Source: Sphingomonas sp. AX6
GTDB lineage: Bacteria; Pseudomonadota; Alphaproteobacteria; Sphingomonadales; Sphingomonadaceae
DNA: 64,000 bases
Reading direction: 5' to 3'
Assembly (NCBI RefSeq): GCF_902506605.1
Contig: NZ_LR733979.1
Location: forward strand, 1-64,000
Below are positions 9,053 through 17,964 of this stretch, in pieces; the first letter of the stretch is position 1; every line of letters starts with the position of its first letter. A program made the position numbers and the translations under genes. Below the pieces are notes generated by a model, which saw only the letters and a list, made by a program, of their open reading frames with translations, was not told the DNA's origin and made no database searches.

Positions 9053-10843
9053 TCAAGCGGGTGTGCGTTCGGGTTCGGGTGGCAGAAAGCTGATGACCTC
9101 ATCCTCTTCATTGACCATCGGTTTGCTGTCCGACCGGAAGAATTCCAGCCCGCCGCCCTTGCGTTTGACCGCGATCGGCTCGCCCCCGCGCGGCAGGCGA
9201 TCGCGATAATCGCTGAACGAGAATTGCTCGGTCAGCCGGGTTCGTCCGAACGTCCAGCCTTGTGCCGCCAGTTTTTGCAGCTCGTCGACGGTACGTTCGC
9301 TTTCGAGCAGGACGTGCGCGCGGGGCCGCACCGCATCGCGGCCCTTGGTCGCGGCGGTCTGCGTTAGTTTCTCAAAGCCCATTTCAGGGCCAAGATCGGC
9401 GCAGACCAAGGCGTTGTACGCATCATTCTCACTGGTCGCGAGCAATTGCTGGAAATCGCCGAAGTCGAGCGTGTCACGTGTGACTTCGTCAAGGATGTCG
9501 CCGCGATAGACGGTCAAGTCCCGCTTGCGCGCACCGCGCAGCGCAAAAGCCGAGCTGTCGGCGACCGTCACCTGATAGCCGAGCTGGCGAAGATAGTCGC
9601 CAAAGGCGATCGACCAGTCGTTGGCGCCGACGATCAGCACGCCTTCGCCCTTGCCCAGATCGATGCCCAGCCATCGCGCGACCCAGGCGGCGGAAAATCC
9701 ATGCGCAAAGATGGTCGCTGCGACGACGGCAAAGCTCAAGGGCACGAGTGCGGCTGCTTCGGGAAAGCCTTCGTCGCCCAGCCGGATCGCGAACAGGCCC
9801 AGGATCGCCACCGCGACGATGCCGCGCGGCGCAATCCAGGCGATGAACACCCGCTCGCGCCAGGGCATCGAGGAAAAGAGCAAGCTGACGAATACGGTCA
9901 GCGGGCGCACCACGAACAGCAGCAGGATCAGGAAGATCACGAAGCGCGCCTGGAACGCTTGTATCGTCTCCCAATCGAGGGTTGCCGACAAAATGACGAA
10001 CACGCCCGAGACGAGCAGGACGGTCAGATCCTCTTTGAACCGGTGCAGCACCCTGCTGGTGTGAATATGGCGATTGGCCATCACCACGCCCATGATCGTC
10101 ACCGTAATCAGCCCGGTTTCATGCTTGACCAGATCGGCGATCACGAACCCGGCGATCACCGTCACCAGCAGCACGGGCGCTTTTAGAAATTCGGGGACGT
10201 ACCCGCGCGGGAACAGCCAGGTGATGGCAAATCCCAGTATCAGGCCGAGCAACGCCGCGATCCCCGATGCGGCGGCGACGCCCAGCGTGATCGCGCCGAC
10301 ATCGACCGTCTCGCCCTTGAACGAGATATAGGCGAACACCCCGATCGCGAGCAGCGCGCCGATCGGATCGTTGACGATCCCCTCCCATTTCAGCGTATCC
10401 GATACGCGTTTGGGCACGCGCAACGTGCGCAGCATCGGCCCGATCACCGTCGGCCCGGTGACCACCAGCACCCCGCCCAGCAGCAACGAAATGTCCCAGG
10501 AAAGCCCGGCGCCGTAATGCGCGGCAAGCGTGCCCAGTGCCCAGCCGATCGGCACGCCCAGCATGACCAGTCGGAACACCGGCCACCCGGCATGTTTCAA
10601 ATCGCGGAAATTAAGGCTCAATCCGCCTTCGAACAGGATGACGGCGACGGCGAGTTTGATGATCGGTTCCTGAAGCACGCCCAGGTCGCGGTCGGGGACG
10701 ATAATGCCGGTGACCGGCCCGGCCAATATACCCGCGACCAGCATCAGCGCGATTGCGGGACGCCCTGTGCGCCACGCCAGCCACTGCGCACCGATCCCGA
10801 TGACGCCGATCAGCGCCAGCTTGACCAATAATGAATCGATCAT
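9053..10843 (-). CDS. CPA-type sodium/proton antiporter with C-terminal RCK-like domain
   Basis: Membrane cation:proton antiporter of 596 aa. Roughly residues 1-390 are about a dozen hydrophobic helices, with conserved CPA1-like segments: AVAVILFEGGLSLNFRDLK, LLGGVLVVTGPTVIGPMLRT and WEGIVNDPIGALLAIGVF, whose Asn-Asp pair is the likely ion site, and a later IAWIAPRGIVAVAILGLF. The soluble C-terminus begins near residue 397 with a Rossmann-type GEGVLIVGANDWSIAFGDYL segment, a TrkA-N/RCK-like regulatory domain that may bind nucleotide. The start ATG is at 10843. It is convergent with glnD, with three bases between stops. The transported ion is inferred from family membership. Confidence 0.88.
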   Translation of the reverse strand: MIDSLLVKLALIGVIGIGAQWLAWRTGRPAIALMLVAGILAGPVTGIIVPDRDLGVLQEPIIKLAVAVILFEGGLSLNFRDLKHAGWPVFRLVMLGVPIGWALGTLAAHYGAGLSWDISLLLGGVLVVTGPTVIGPMLRTLRVPKRVSDTLKWEGIVNDPIGALLAIGVFAYISFKGETVDVGAITLGVAAASGIAALLGLILGFAITWLFPRGYVPEFLKAPVLLVTVIAGFVIADLVKHETGLITVTIMGVVMANRHIHTSRVLHRFKEDLTVLLVSGVFVILSATLDWETIQAFQARFVIFLILLLFVVRPLTVFVSLLFSSMPWRERVFIAWIAPRGIVAVAILGLFAIRLGDEGFPEAAALVPLSFAVVAATIFAHGFSAAWVARWLGIDLGKGEGVLIVGANDWSIAFGDYLRQLGYQVTVADSSAFALRGARKRDLTVYRGDILDEVTRDTLDFGDFQQLLATSENDAYNALVCADLGPEMGFEKLTQTAATKGRDAVRPRAHVLLESERTVDELQKLAAQGWTFGRTRLTEQFSFSDYRDRLPRGGEPIAVKRKGGGLEFFRSDSKPMVNEEDEVISFLPPEPERTPA

Positions 10844-10906
10844 TTCGGTGTCGGTCCCCTTCGATCCGCGTTATTCTCGCTCATCGCGCTCGATGGAGAA
10901 TCCCCA

Positions 10907-11290
10907 ATGGCAGTGCTCGGCATAGGCGGTCTGTTCTTTCGCGCCAAGGATCCCGACGGTTTGTCGGCCTGGTATCGAGAACATCTGGAAATCGGTGCGG
11001 GTTGCAACGCCGAAGGCACTGGCGATCCCAGCGAGTGGTTCTGGAAAGTTCAGGGCGGGCCGCTTGTGTTCGCACCATTCAAGGCGGACAGCGATTATTT
11101 CGCGGCGGACAAGGCATTCATGCTCAACCTGCGCGTCACCGATCTCGACGGGATGCTCGAACAGTTGAACGCATCGGGCATCGCGATCGAGACGCGCGAC
11201 GAATGGGACTCGCCCGAAACCGGACGCTTCGCGCGCATCCATGATCCCGAGGGCAACGCGATCGAACTATGGGAAGAGCCGCAGCCATAA
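10907..11290 (+). CDS. VOC-fold (glyoxalase/bleomycin-resistance-like) protein
   Basis: A 127-aa single vicinal-oxygen-chelate domain. The paired beta-alpha-beta-beta-beta modules are visible: GIGGLFFRAKDPDGLSAWYREHLEI at the N-terminus and LRVTDLDGMLEQLNASG later, ending with IHDPEGNAIELWEEP, the usual metal-ligand Glu strand. The start at 10907 follows GGAG eight bases upstream. It is divergent from the antiporter and convergent with infC. The substrate cannot be told from sequence; homologues are usually annotated only as VOC family. Confidence 0.85.
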   Translation: MAVLGIGGLFFRAKDPDGLSAWYREHLEIGAGCNAEGTGDPSEWFWKVQGGPLVFAPFKADSDYFAADKAFMLNLRVTDLDGMLEQLNASGIAIETRDEWDSPETGRFARIHDPEGNAIELWEEPQP

Positions 11291-11328
11291 TGCGGCTGAT
11301 CGCCTTCGGTGTCGGCGACAATCGAAAC

Positions 11329-11360
11329 GGGGCGGCGGCGATAAATCGCGGCACCGCCCC
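11329..11360 (-). terminator. Possible terminator hairpin downstream of infC
   Basis: GC-rich inverted repeat between the convergent VOC gene and infC: outer arms GGGGCGG (11329-11335) and CCGCCCC (11354-11360), with inner GCGAT/ATCGC pairing. On the infC strand it lies just after the stop and is followed by only a weak T-run (GTTTCGATT). It could serve both genes. Confidence 0.45.
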
Positions 11361-11368
11361 AGTAACCC

Positions 11369-11914
11369 TTATTTTGGCGACAGCACCATCAGCATCTGGC
11401 GGCCTTCCATGCGGGGATAGGCTTCGACCTTGGCGTCTTCGGTGCAATCCTCGGCAACGCGCTGAAGCAGAGCCATGCCGAGCTGGCCGTGGCTGAGTTC
11501 GCGACCGCGGAAGCGCAGGGTGATCTTCACCTTATCGCCCTCGCCGATGAATTTGTGGACGTTGCGCATCTTCACGTCGTAATCATGATCGTCGATGTTC
11601 GGACGCATCTTGATCTCTTTGATTTCCTGCGTCTTCTGCGTCTTGCGCGCGAGGTTCGCCTTTTTCTGCGCCTCGTACTTGAACTTGCCGACGTCCAGGA
11701 ATTTCGCGACGGGCGGATCGGCGTTCGGCGATACCTCGACCAAGTCCAGACCGACGGCAGCAGCCTGCTCCATCGCTTCGCGCGTGAACAGCACGCCCAG
11801 ATTCTCGCCTTCGTGATCGATCACGCGGACTTTGGGCGACTGGATGAATTCATTGTAGCGCGGGCCGTTCATCGGCGGCGGCGTGTTACCACGCCGGGTC
11901 ATGGGAGGACGTAT
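11369..11914 (-). CDS. infC: Translation initiation factor IF-3 (probable ATA start)
   Basis: IF-3 binds the 30S subunit and enforces start-codon fidelity. Family features are clear: N-domain with [19 protein letters not shown] and [19 protein letters not shown], the lysine-rich linker with [17 protein letters not shown], and a C-domain ending in [10 protein letters not shown]. The first in-frame ATG is at 11902, but no ribosome site lies at a usable distance. The only Shine-Dalgarno match, AGGAG (complement of 11923-11927), sits eight bases before an in-frame ATA at 11914, four codons upstream. infC commonly uses rare start codons that IF-3 itself discriminates against, giving autoregulation, so ATA is the preferred call. 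With it the protein is 181 aa. Confidence 0.93.
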   Translation of the reverse strand: MRPPMTRRGNTPPPMNGPRYNEFIQSPKVRVIDHEGENLGVLFTREAMEQAAAVGLDLVEVSPNADPPVAKFLDVGKFKYEAQKKANLARKTQKTQEIKEIKMRPNIDDHDYDVKMRNVHKFIGEGDKVKITLRFRGRELSHGQLGMALLQRVAEDCTEDAKVEAYPRMEGRQMLMVLSPK

Positions 11915-11922
11915 CTTGGAAT

Positions 11923-11927
11923 CTCCT
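11923..11927 (-). promoter_or_regulatory. Ribosome binding site deciding an ATA start for infC
   Basis: AGGAG on the complementary strand, eight bases from ATA (11914) but 20 bases from the first ATG (11902). The spacing fits initiation at ATA and not at ATG. Confidence 0.6.
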
Positions 11928-12001
11928 GTCGTCAGTTATGGTGCCTATATAGTGGCGATGCGGGGAATTTGAAAGCGGGCTGATCGACGCGGAATACTGC
12001 G

Positions 12002-12328
12002 TCAGCGCGGTTGTGCCAGGATGACAATGCATCCCGCGAGCGCCAGCCCGACCCCGATGACATCCCAGCGCGTCGGCGCGACCTGATCGACCAGCATCAG
12101 CCAGCCAAGCGATGCGGCGATGTAGATGCCGCCATAGGCCGCATAGGCGCGGCCTGCGGCGTCCGCCGGGCTGAGTGTCAGCAGCCAGGCGAACAGGGTT
12201 AGGGCGGCGATACCGGGGATGATCCACCAGACCGGCTTGCCCGATCGCACCACCGCCCAGAAGGCGAAACAGCCCGCAATCTCCGCCACCGCGGCGGCAG
12301 CGTAGATTGCGAGCGTTTGCGGCGTCAT
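12002..12328 (-). CDS. YnfA family (UPF0060) small membrane protein
   Basis: Small integral membrane protein of 108 aa with four hydrophobic helices, matching the YnfA/UPF0060 family, which is related to small multidrug resistance transporters. Diagnostic segments are [41 protein letters not shown] and [18 protein letters not shown]. The start overlaps the thrS stop as ATGA, so it is translationally coupled to thrS and sits between thrS and infC. A drug-efflux role is proposed for some homologues but is not established for most. No separate promoter is evident. Confidence 0.9.
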   Translation of the reverse strand: MTPQTLAIYAAAAVAEIAGCFAFWAVVRSGKPVWWIIPGIAALTLFAWLLTLSPADAAGRAYAAYGGIYIAASLGWLMLVDQVAPTRWDVIGVGLALAGCIVILAQPR

Positions 12329-14331
12329 GCGGTCCTGAGGTCGGGCGGGGTCGCGTCGTCGCGGAGCATCGCGATCGCCGCATCGAGGGTGATGACTTCC
12401 TGGCCCTGGCTGCCCAGGCGACGGATGGCGACGGTGCCTTCGTCTGCTTCGCGCTTGCCGACCACCAGCAGATACGGGACCTTTGCCAGCGAGTGTTCGC
12501 GCACCTTGTAGTTGATCTTCTCGTTGCGCAGATCGGCCTCGACGCGGATGCCCGCCGCCTTCAGCTTTTCGACCGCTTCATTGGCATAGCCATCGGCGTC
12601 GGAAACGATCGTCGCGACCACCGCCTGTACCGGCGCGAGCCAGACGGGCAGTTTGCCGGCGAAATGTTCGATCAGGATGCCGATGAAGCGTTCGTAACTG
12701 CCGAAGATCGCACGGTGGAGCATGATCGGGCGGTGACGTTCGCCATCTTCGCCGACATAGGACGCGTCGAGCCGATCGGGCAGCACGCGGTCGGACTGGA
12801 TCGTGCCGACCTGCCAAGTTCGGCCGATCGCATCGGTTAAATGCCATTCCAGCTTGGGCGCGTAGAAGGCGCCTTCGCCGGGGAGTTCTTCCCAGCCATA
12901 TTGCTCGGTTGCCAGGCCCGCCGCGACCACTGCGTCGCGAAGTTCGTTTTCGGAAAGGTCCCACATCTCTTCGCTGCCAAACCGCTTTTCGGGGCGGAGC
13001 GCGAGTTTGATCGCATAGGTGAAGCCGAAATCCTTGTAGATGCGGTCGGCGAGTTCGCAGAAGGCACGGACTTCGGCGACGATCTGGTCTTCGCGGCAGA
13101 AGATGTGCGCGTCATCCTGGGTGAACTGGCGCACGCGCATCAGGCCGTGGAGCGCGCCGTGCGGTTCGTTGCGGTGGCAGCAGCCATTTTCGTAAAGGCG
13201 CAAAGGCAGGTCGCGGTACGACTTGATTCCCTGACGAAAGATCAGGACGTGCGCGGGGCAGTTCATCGGCTTCAGCGCCATCCAGTCGGCATCGTCGCTG
13301 ACGATCGGGCCTTCGTCCTCGGTGTTCGGCACCTCGTCGGGGATGACGAACATGTTCTCGCGATACTTGCCCCAGTGCCCGGATTGCTCCCACTGGCGGG
13401 CGTCCATGACCTGCGGCGTCTTGACCTCGCGGTAGCCCGCGCCGTCGATTGCGCGGCGCATATAGGCCTCCAGCTCGCGCCAGATGATGTAGCCATTGGG
13501 GTGCCAGAACACCGACCCGTGCGCTTCGGCCTGAAGATGGAACAGGTCCATTTCCTGACCCAGCTTGCGGTGGTCGCGTTTGCCCGCTTCCTCCAGCTTG
13601 TGGAGATGCGCATCGAGCTGCTTCTTGTTGAGCCAGCCGGTGCCGTAGATGCGGCTGAGCATCGCGTTCTTCTGGTCGCCGCGCCAATATGCGCCGGAAA
13701 CGCGCGTGAGCTTGAACGCCTGCGGGTCGAGCTTGCCCGTCGAGGCGAGGTGCGGCCCGCGGCACATGTCGAGCCATGCGTCCTCGCCGCTGCCCGAACG
13801 ATAGACGGTCAGTTCCTCGCCCTCGGGCAGTTCTTCGGCCCATTCGGCCTTGAACGTCTCGCCCTGCGCGTTCCAGCGCGCGATCAGGTCGGCGCGGCTC
13901 CACACTTCGCGGACGAGGCGTTCGTCGCGGGCGATGATGGCACGCATCTCGGCCTCGATCGCGGGTAGGTCTTCCTCGGTGAACGGGCGGTCCTTCGGCG
14001 CGAAGTCGTAGTAGAAGCCGTCGTCGGTTGCGGGGCCGAAAGTGATCTGGGTGCCCGGGAACAGATTCTGCACCGCCTCTGCCAGAATATGCGCGAAATC
14101 GTGGCGCGCGAGTTCCAGCGCGTCGGCCTCGTCGCGCGACGTCACCAGCGCCAGTTGCGCGTCGCCCTCGAACGCCCGCCCGATGTCGCGCAATTCCCCG
14201 TCGACGCGCGCGGCAAGCGCCGCCTTTGCAAGTCCCGGCCCGATCGCGGCGGCGATGTCCGCGGGGGTAGTCCCCGGCGCTACTTCGCGGACGGAGCCGT
14301 CGGGTAGCGTGATGCGGAACATCTGGGACAT
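12325..14331 (-). CDS. thrS: Threonine--tRNA ligase
   Basis: Class II aminoacyl-tRNA synthetase charging tRNA-Thr. The domains run in order: a TGS domain ([23 protein letters not shown]), an editing domain ([18 protein letters not shown] with HxxxH-type metal ligands, [16 protein letters not shown]), the catalytic core with motif 2 ([29 protein letters not shown]) and motif 3 ([23 protein letters not shown]), and a C-terminal anticodon-binding domain ([21 protein letters not shown]). [12 protein letters not shown] at 14331 was taken as the start, giving 668 aa; MFRITL at 14322 is the alternative. An upstream frame to 14382 adds a non-homologous leader. It is first in a leftward thrS-YnfA-infC set. 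Confidence 0.96.
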   Translation of the reverse strand: MSQMFRITLPDGSVREVAPGTTPADIAAAIGPGLAKAALAARVDGELRDIGRAFEGDAQLALVTSRDEADALELARHDFAHILAEAVQNLFPGTQITFGPATDDGFYYDFAPKDRPFTEEDLPAIEAEMRAIIARDERLVREVWSRADLIARWNAQGETFKAEWAEELPEGEELTVYRSGSGEDAWLDMCRGPHLASTGKLDPQAFKLTRVSGAYWRGDQKNAMLSRIYGTGWLNKKQLDAHLHKLEEAGKRDHRKLGQEMDLFHLQAEAHGSVFWHPNGYIIWRELEAYMRRAIDGAGYREVKTPQVMDARQWEQSGHWGKYRENMFVIPDEVPNTEDEGPIVSDDADWMALKPMNCPAHVLIFRQGIKSYRDLPLRLYENGCCHRNEPHGALHGLMRVRQFTQDDAHIFCREDQIVAEVRAFCELADRIYKDFGFTYAIKLALRPEKRFGSEEMWDLSENELRDAVVAAGLATEQYGWEELPGEGAFYAPKLEWHLTDAIGRTWQVGTIQSDRVLPDRLDASYVGEDGERHRPIMLHRAIFGSYERFIGILIEHFAGKLPVWLAPVQAVVATIVSDADGYANEAVEKLKAAGIRVEADLRNEKINYKVREHSLAKVPYLLVVGKREADEGTVAIRRLGSQGQEVITLDAAIAMLRDDATPPDLRTA

Positions 14332-14430
14332 GGGGAGTTTAGCCTTTTCGATTGGTTTGAGCGACAATCGCTTATGCCGCACCGCGCCCTATAGGCAAGG
14401 CGGGGGTGCGCGCAAAGAGGAGCCGCGCGG

Positions 14431-15132
14431 ATGATGACGCTGGTGGTCGTGGTGCTGGTGGTCTCGGGCGCGCTGCTGATCGGTGCGCTGTGGGGGATTT
14501 ACGGATCGCTGTCGAAACCGGTCGAGGGGTTCCTGATCGCGCTGGCGGGCGGGGCATTGCTGTTGTCGCTGGTCACCGAACTGATCCAGCCAGGGGTCGA
14601 GCGCACCGGCATCTGGCTTACGCTGGGCGGGGTCGCGGGTGGAGCGATCGTCTTCACGCTGATCGACCAGTGGATAGAGCGGCGGTTCGGCGACCGGTCG
14701 GGGGGCGGGTTGCTCGCCGCGGTCACGCTGGACGGTATCCCCGAGAATTTGGCGCTGGGCGTCGCGCTGATCGGGGCGGGAGCGCCCGAAGTCGCGGCGC
14801 TGGCAGGATCGATTTTCCTCTCCAACCTGCCCGAGGCGGCGGGCGGCGCAAAGGAAATGGCAAAGGGCGGGCGGTCGAAGCGTGCCGTGCTGGGCATATG
14901 GGCGGCGACCGCCGCGATCCTGTCGGCGGCGGCGATCATCGGCAATTTCGCGCTGGAGGGTGCCCCGCGGGCAACAATCGCGGTGATCCAGTGTTTCGCG
15001 GCCGGCGCCGTGGTCGCAAGCCTGGCGACCGAGGTGTTTCCCAAGGCCTATCGCGAGGAGCACAACTGGGCGGGGCTGGCGACCGCGCTGGGGCTGATGC
15101 TGGCATTGTTGCTGGGGGAACTCGCCCCTTAA
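14431..15132 (+). CDS. ZIP family metal transporter
   Basis: Integral membrane protein of 233 aa with about seven or eight hydrophobic segments. The helix carrying TLDGIPENLALGVALIGAG corresponds to the conserved ZIP helix IV (ZupT/GufA HxxPEG-type motif, here D-G-I-P-E-N), and SIFLSNLPEAAGGAKEM matches helix V with its acidic and Asn residues. This supports divalent cation transport (Zn2+ or similar), although the replaced His leaves the metal uncertain. The start ATG at 14431 is preceded by GAGGAG eight bases upstream. It ends convergently with the LD-carboxypeptidase gene, the two stop codons sharing a TTAA. Confidence 0.82.
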   Translation: MMTLVVVVLVVSGALLIGALWGIYGSLSKPVEGFLIALAGGALLLSLVTELIQPGVERTGIWLTLGGVAGGAIVFTLIDQWIERRFGDRSGGGLLAAVTLDGIPENLALGVALIGAGAPEVAALAGSIFLSNLPEAAGGAKEMAKGGRSKRAVLGIWAATAAILSAAAIIGNFALEGAPRATIAVIQCFAAGAVVASLATEVFPKAYREEHNWAGLATALGLMLALLLGELAP

Positions 15133-15953
15133 GCTACGCCGAACGGCACCACGTAATTCTCGGAGATATGCCCGATCTTGGCCGGGCCGAGATAGGGCAC
15201 GCCCATGTCGCCGCACCAGCGGATGATCATGCCCTCCAGCGTCTCTCCGAACGGCACGTCGTTGTCGGGAATGTCGTTGAAGGTGCCCAGGCGGACGCCT
15301 GCCACGCCCTTTAGCTGGGTGGCGTTGGCAAGTTGGAACAGCATCCGATCGATCGAATAAAGCGGTTCGGATACATCCTCGATCATCAGCACATGGTCGG
15401 TCAGGTCGGGCAGCCAGGGCGTGCCGATCATGATCGTCAGGATCGACAGGTTGAAGGCTACCGCGGGCACGCCGCCTGCGGTGGAGGGTTCGAGCGAACG
15501 GCGATCGTCGTTGATCAGCCAGTTGAGCGCGCGTGCGGCGCTGGCGCCCGCGTCCTTGCGTCCGATCTCGGTCGGCATCGGGCCGTGCGCCGGGCGTCCG
15601 ATGCGGCGGGCGTAAAGCGCGCCGAGCATGAACCCCATGTCGGAATAGCCGACATATTTCTTGGCCTTGGCCGACGAGTTGAGTTGCCCCATCACTGCGT
15701 CGAGGATGCGGTTCGACCCGTAACCGCCGCGCGCGAACCAGATCGCGTCGAAGCCCGAATCATTGGCGAATTCCAGGAATGCGCCCGCGCGCACTCCGTC
15801 GTCGCCCGCGAAATGGCCGTCCTCTGCGAAACATTGCGGGTGGAACACGATCTCGACCGAAGGATCGATGACCGCGGCCAACGCCTGCACGCGCGGGGCG
15901 ACGCTTTCGTCGATCGACCTGCCGGGGGCGACTACTCCGATCCGTTTTGCCAT
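15129..15953 (-). CDS. ldcA: LD-carboxypeptidase (peptidase S66)
   Basis: Cytoplasmic serine peptidase that removes the terminal D-Ala from murein tetrapeptides during peptidoglycan recycling. The 274-aa protein begins MAKRIGVVAPGRSIDES, typical of the family. The nucleophile lies in KKYVGYSDMGFML (Ser of GYSD), the Glu in VLMIEDVSEPLYSIDRML, and the His in IGHISENYVVPFG, completing the Ser-Glu-His triad. The start was set at 15953; the frame stays open upstream to 16016, but those 21 codons are translation of a palindromic repeat, not homologous sequence. It is divergent from mpl, whose substrate is the tripeptide this enzyme makes. The gene symbol follows the function and is not certain for this clade. 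Confidence 0.9.
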   Translation of the reverse strand: MAKRIGVVAPGRSIDESVAPRVQALAAVIDPSVEIVFHPQCFAEDGHFAGDDGVRAGAFLEFANDSGFDAIWFARGGYGSNRILDAVMGQLNSSAKAKKYVGYSDMGFMLGALYARRIGRPAHGPMPTEIGRKDAGASAARALNWLINDDRRSLEPSTAGGVPAVAFNLSILTIMIGTPWLPDLTDHVLMIEDVSEPLYSIDRMLFQLANATQLKGVAGVRLGTFNDIPDNDVPFGETLEGMIIRWCGDMGVPYLGPAKIGHISENYVVPFGVA

Positions 15954-15974
15954 TCCGTTCCAGACTCCCCGAGA

Positions 15975-16046
15975 CCGTTTGCTTCGAGCGAAGTCGAGTA
16001 GCGTTTCCCGGACCAAGCGTTTCTCGACTGCGCTCGAGACAAACGG
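15975..16046. repeat. REPIN-like paired palindrome, family B copy 1
   Basis: Inverted pair of the unit TTCGAGCGAAGTCGAG / CTCGACTGCGCTCGAG bounded by CCGTTTG and AAACGG, 72 bases, between the divergent ldcA and mpl genes. It is the most diverged full copy of this family in the window. Confidence 0.8.
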
Positions 16047-16097
16047 GTGGGAGGCGCTCGACTTGCTTTGCCCTGCACCCGCCGATAGCGCGCTCGC

Positions 16098-17492
16098 ATG
16101 GAAACGGGCAAATCCTTCTTCTTCGTCGGCATCGGCGGTTCCGGCATGATGCCGCTGGCGATGATCCTGGCCGGGCGCGGCGCTACCGTCGCGGGGTCGG
16201 ACCGCAGCCTCGATTCGGGCCGCTTGCCTGCGAAGTTCGAGGATCTCGCCGCACGCGGCATCGCGCTACACCCGCAGGACGGCAGCGGCATCGTGTCGGC
16301 AGACCAGATCGTGGTCGCGTCCGCCGCGGTCGAGGCGACGGTGCCCGACATGTTGGCGGCGGAAACCGTCGGCGCGCAGCGGATGACGCGGGCGGAATTG
16401 CTCGCCTCGCTGTTCAATGCGTCGGTCAGCCGGATTGGGGTGGCGGGGACCAGCGGCAAATCGACCGTGACCGGCATGATTGGCTGGATTTTCCATGCGC
16501 TCGGTCGCGATCCGACGGTGATGAACGGCGCTGTGATGAAGAATTTCGCGAGCGCAGAGGCGCCGTTCGCGAGCGCGCTGGTGGGCGAAGGCGCGGCGTT
16601 CGTGTCCGAGGTGGACGAGAGCGACGGGTCGATCGCGCTCTACACGCCAGAGGTCGCGGTGCTCAACAATGTCAGCCTCGACCACAAGTCGCTGGAGGAA
16701 TTGCGCGCGCTGTTCGGCGATTTCGCGGCCAAGGCGCGGGTGACGGTGGTCAATGTCGGCGATTCGGAAGCCGAAGCGCTGGCCGACACGATGGACCGCG
16801 CGAAGCTGATGACGGTGGCGATCGACGCCTCCGCCGATCTGCGTGCCGAGAATCTTACCCCGGAGCGTTACGCGATTTCTTTCGACCTTGTGTCGCGCGG
16901 CGAGCGGTTGCGGGTGCGGCTTGGCGTGCCGGGGCGGCATAATGTCGAGAATGCGCTGGCGGCGATCGGCGCGGCGATCGCGGCGGGCGTGCCGCGCGAG
17001 GAGGCGGCGACGGCGATCGAAGGGTTCAAGGGGCTAAAGCGTCGCTTCGAATGGGTGGGAGAGGCGAACGGCGTCGCGGTGATCGACGATTTCGGCCACA
17101 ACCCGGAAAAGATCGCGGCCACACTCGACACGCTCCACGCCAATCCGGGGCGGTTGCTGCTGATGTTCCAGCCGCATGGTTACGGCCCGCTGAAAGTGAT
17201 GCGCCGCGAACTAGTCGATATGTTCGCCGAAAAGCTGGGCGAGGACGATGTGCTGGTCCTGCCCGATCCCGTCTATCAGGGCGGCACCACGTCGCGCGAA
17301 GTGACTAGCGCGGATATCGTCGCCGACGTGCAGGCCGCGGGACGCGACGCCCGCCACATCCCGGCACGCGATGACGCAGCCGCGGCGCTGATCGCGATGG
17401 CGGGGCCTGGCGACCGCATCGTCCTGATGGGTGCCCGCGACGACACGCTGTCGCTGCTGGCGCAAGAGATGGTGACAGACTTGTCAGGGTAG
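16098..17492 (+). CDS. mpl: Mur ligase, probable UDP-MurNAc:tripeptide ligase Mpl
   Basis: Mur-type ATP-dependent ligase of 464 aa. The N-terminal UDP-binding Rossmann motif is FFVGIGGSGMMPLAMIL, the ATP P-loop is GVAGTSGKSTVTGMIGWIF near residues 116-134, and the central domain has the acidic SEVDESDGS and LNNVSLDHKSLEEL motifs. The C-terminal domain contains VIDDFGHNPEKI and LLLMFQPHGYGPLK. The overall pattern is MurC/Mpl-like. Mpl reattaches recycled L-Ala-D-Glu-mDap tripeptide to UDP-MurNAc. The adjacent divergent LD-carboxypeptidase, which makes that tripeptide, favours Mpl over a second MurC. The assignment within the Mur family is inferred. Confidence 0.82.
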   Translation: METGKSFFFVGIGGSGMMPLAMILAGRGATVAGSDRSLDSGRLPAKFEDLAARGIALHPQDGSGIVSADQIVVASAAVEATVPDMLAAETVGAQRMTRAELLASLFNASVSRIGVAGTSGKSTVTGMIGWIFHALGRDPTVMNGAVMKNFASAEAPFASALVGEGAAFVSEVDESDGSIALYTPEVAVLNNVSLDHKSLEELRALFGDFAAKARVTVVNVGDSEAEALADTMDRAKLMTVAIDASADLRAENLTPERYAISFDLVSRGERLRVRLGVPGRHNVENALAAIGAAIAAGVPREEAATAIEGFKGLKRRFEWVGEANGVAVIDDFGHNPEKIAATLDTLHANPGRLLLMFQPHGYGPLKVMRRELVDMFAEKLGEDDVLVLPDPVYQGGTTSREVTSADIVADVQAAGRDARHIPARDDAAAALIAMAGPGDRIVLMGARDDTLSLLAQEMVTDLSG

Positions 17493-17516
17493 CTTGACAT
17501 GGAAAGCGACCTTGAC

Positions 17517-17532
17517 GTAAAGCTACCTTTAC
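17517..17532. promoter_or_regulatory. Candidate operator for the membrane protein/XRE pair
   Basis: Perfect 6-bp inverted repeat GTAAAG-CTAC-CTTTAC, 22 bases before the ATG of the membrane protein gene. It is preceded by TTGACA (17494-17499) and partly overlaps a second TTGACG (17512-17517), either of which could act as a -35 element. Position and symmetry suggest autoregulation by the downstream XRE protein; this is inference. Confidence 0.4.
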
Positions 17533-17553
17533 TGATTCGAAAGGGAGCCTGTC

Positions 17554-17964
17554 ATGAATCGAACGCCCGCCGCACAGCGTTACCTGCGCCGCTTCACTGT
17601 CGTTACCGCCGCCTATGTCCTGCTGATCGCCGCCAATGTCGGGGTCAGTTGGGCCTTCGATCCCTCCCAGACGATACTCGGGCTGATGGCGATCGTGGCC
17701 GCTCTGCCGATCGTCGGGATGCTGATCGTGCTTGGCATCTATTTGCGCGAGGAAAGCGACGAATTCGTTCGCGACCGTATCGTGTTGTCGATGCTGATCG
17801 GCCTTGGCGTGCTGTTGTCGCTGTCGAGCATTCTCGGGATGTTGCAGTTCGAAGGGCTGGTTGGCGAGTTGCCCGTTTTCCTGGCCTTTCCGATCTGGTG
17901 CGGCGCGTGGGGGATCGCCCAGTCCCTGCTAGCATTGCGCGACAAGCGTGCGGATGCGGCATGA
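17554..17964 (+). CDS. Four-helix membrane protein paired with an XRE regulator
   Basis: Integral membrane protein of 136 aa, not assigned to a family with certainty. Four hydrophobic segments are visible, at about residues 15-35, 41-62, 75-96 and 104-126, separated by a charged loop LREESDEFVRDRIVLS. An arrangement of this kind, a DUF2178-like membrane protein followed by a YozG/XRE-type regulator, is common in bacteria and is thought to be a self-contained signalling or regulatory pair. The start ATG at 17554 follows AAGGGAG. Its stop overlaps the XRE start (ATGA), so the two are coupled. A palindrome at 17517-17532 may be the operator. Confidence 0.75.
   Translation: MNRTPAAQRYLRRFTVVTAAYVLLIAANVGVSWAFDPSQTILGLMAIVAALPIVGMLIVLGIYLREESDEFVRDRIVLSMLIGLGVLLSLSSILGMLQFEGLVGELPVFLAFPIWCGAWGIAQSLLALRDKRADAA

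Noticed and set aside
15954..16016. N-terminal extension of the LD-carboxypeptidase
   Set aside because: The extra 21 codons are translation of a family B palindrome; homologous sequence starts at MAKRIGVVAPG.
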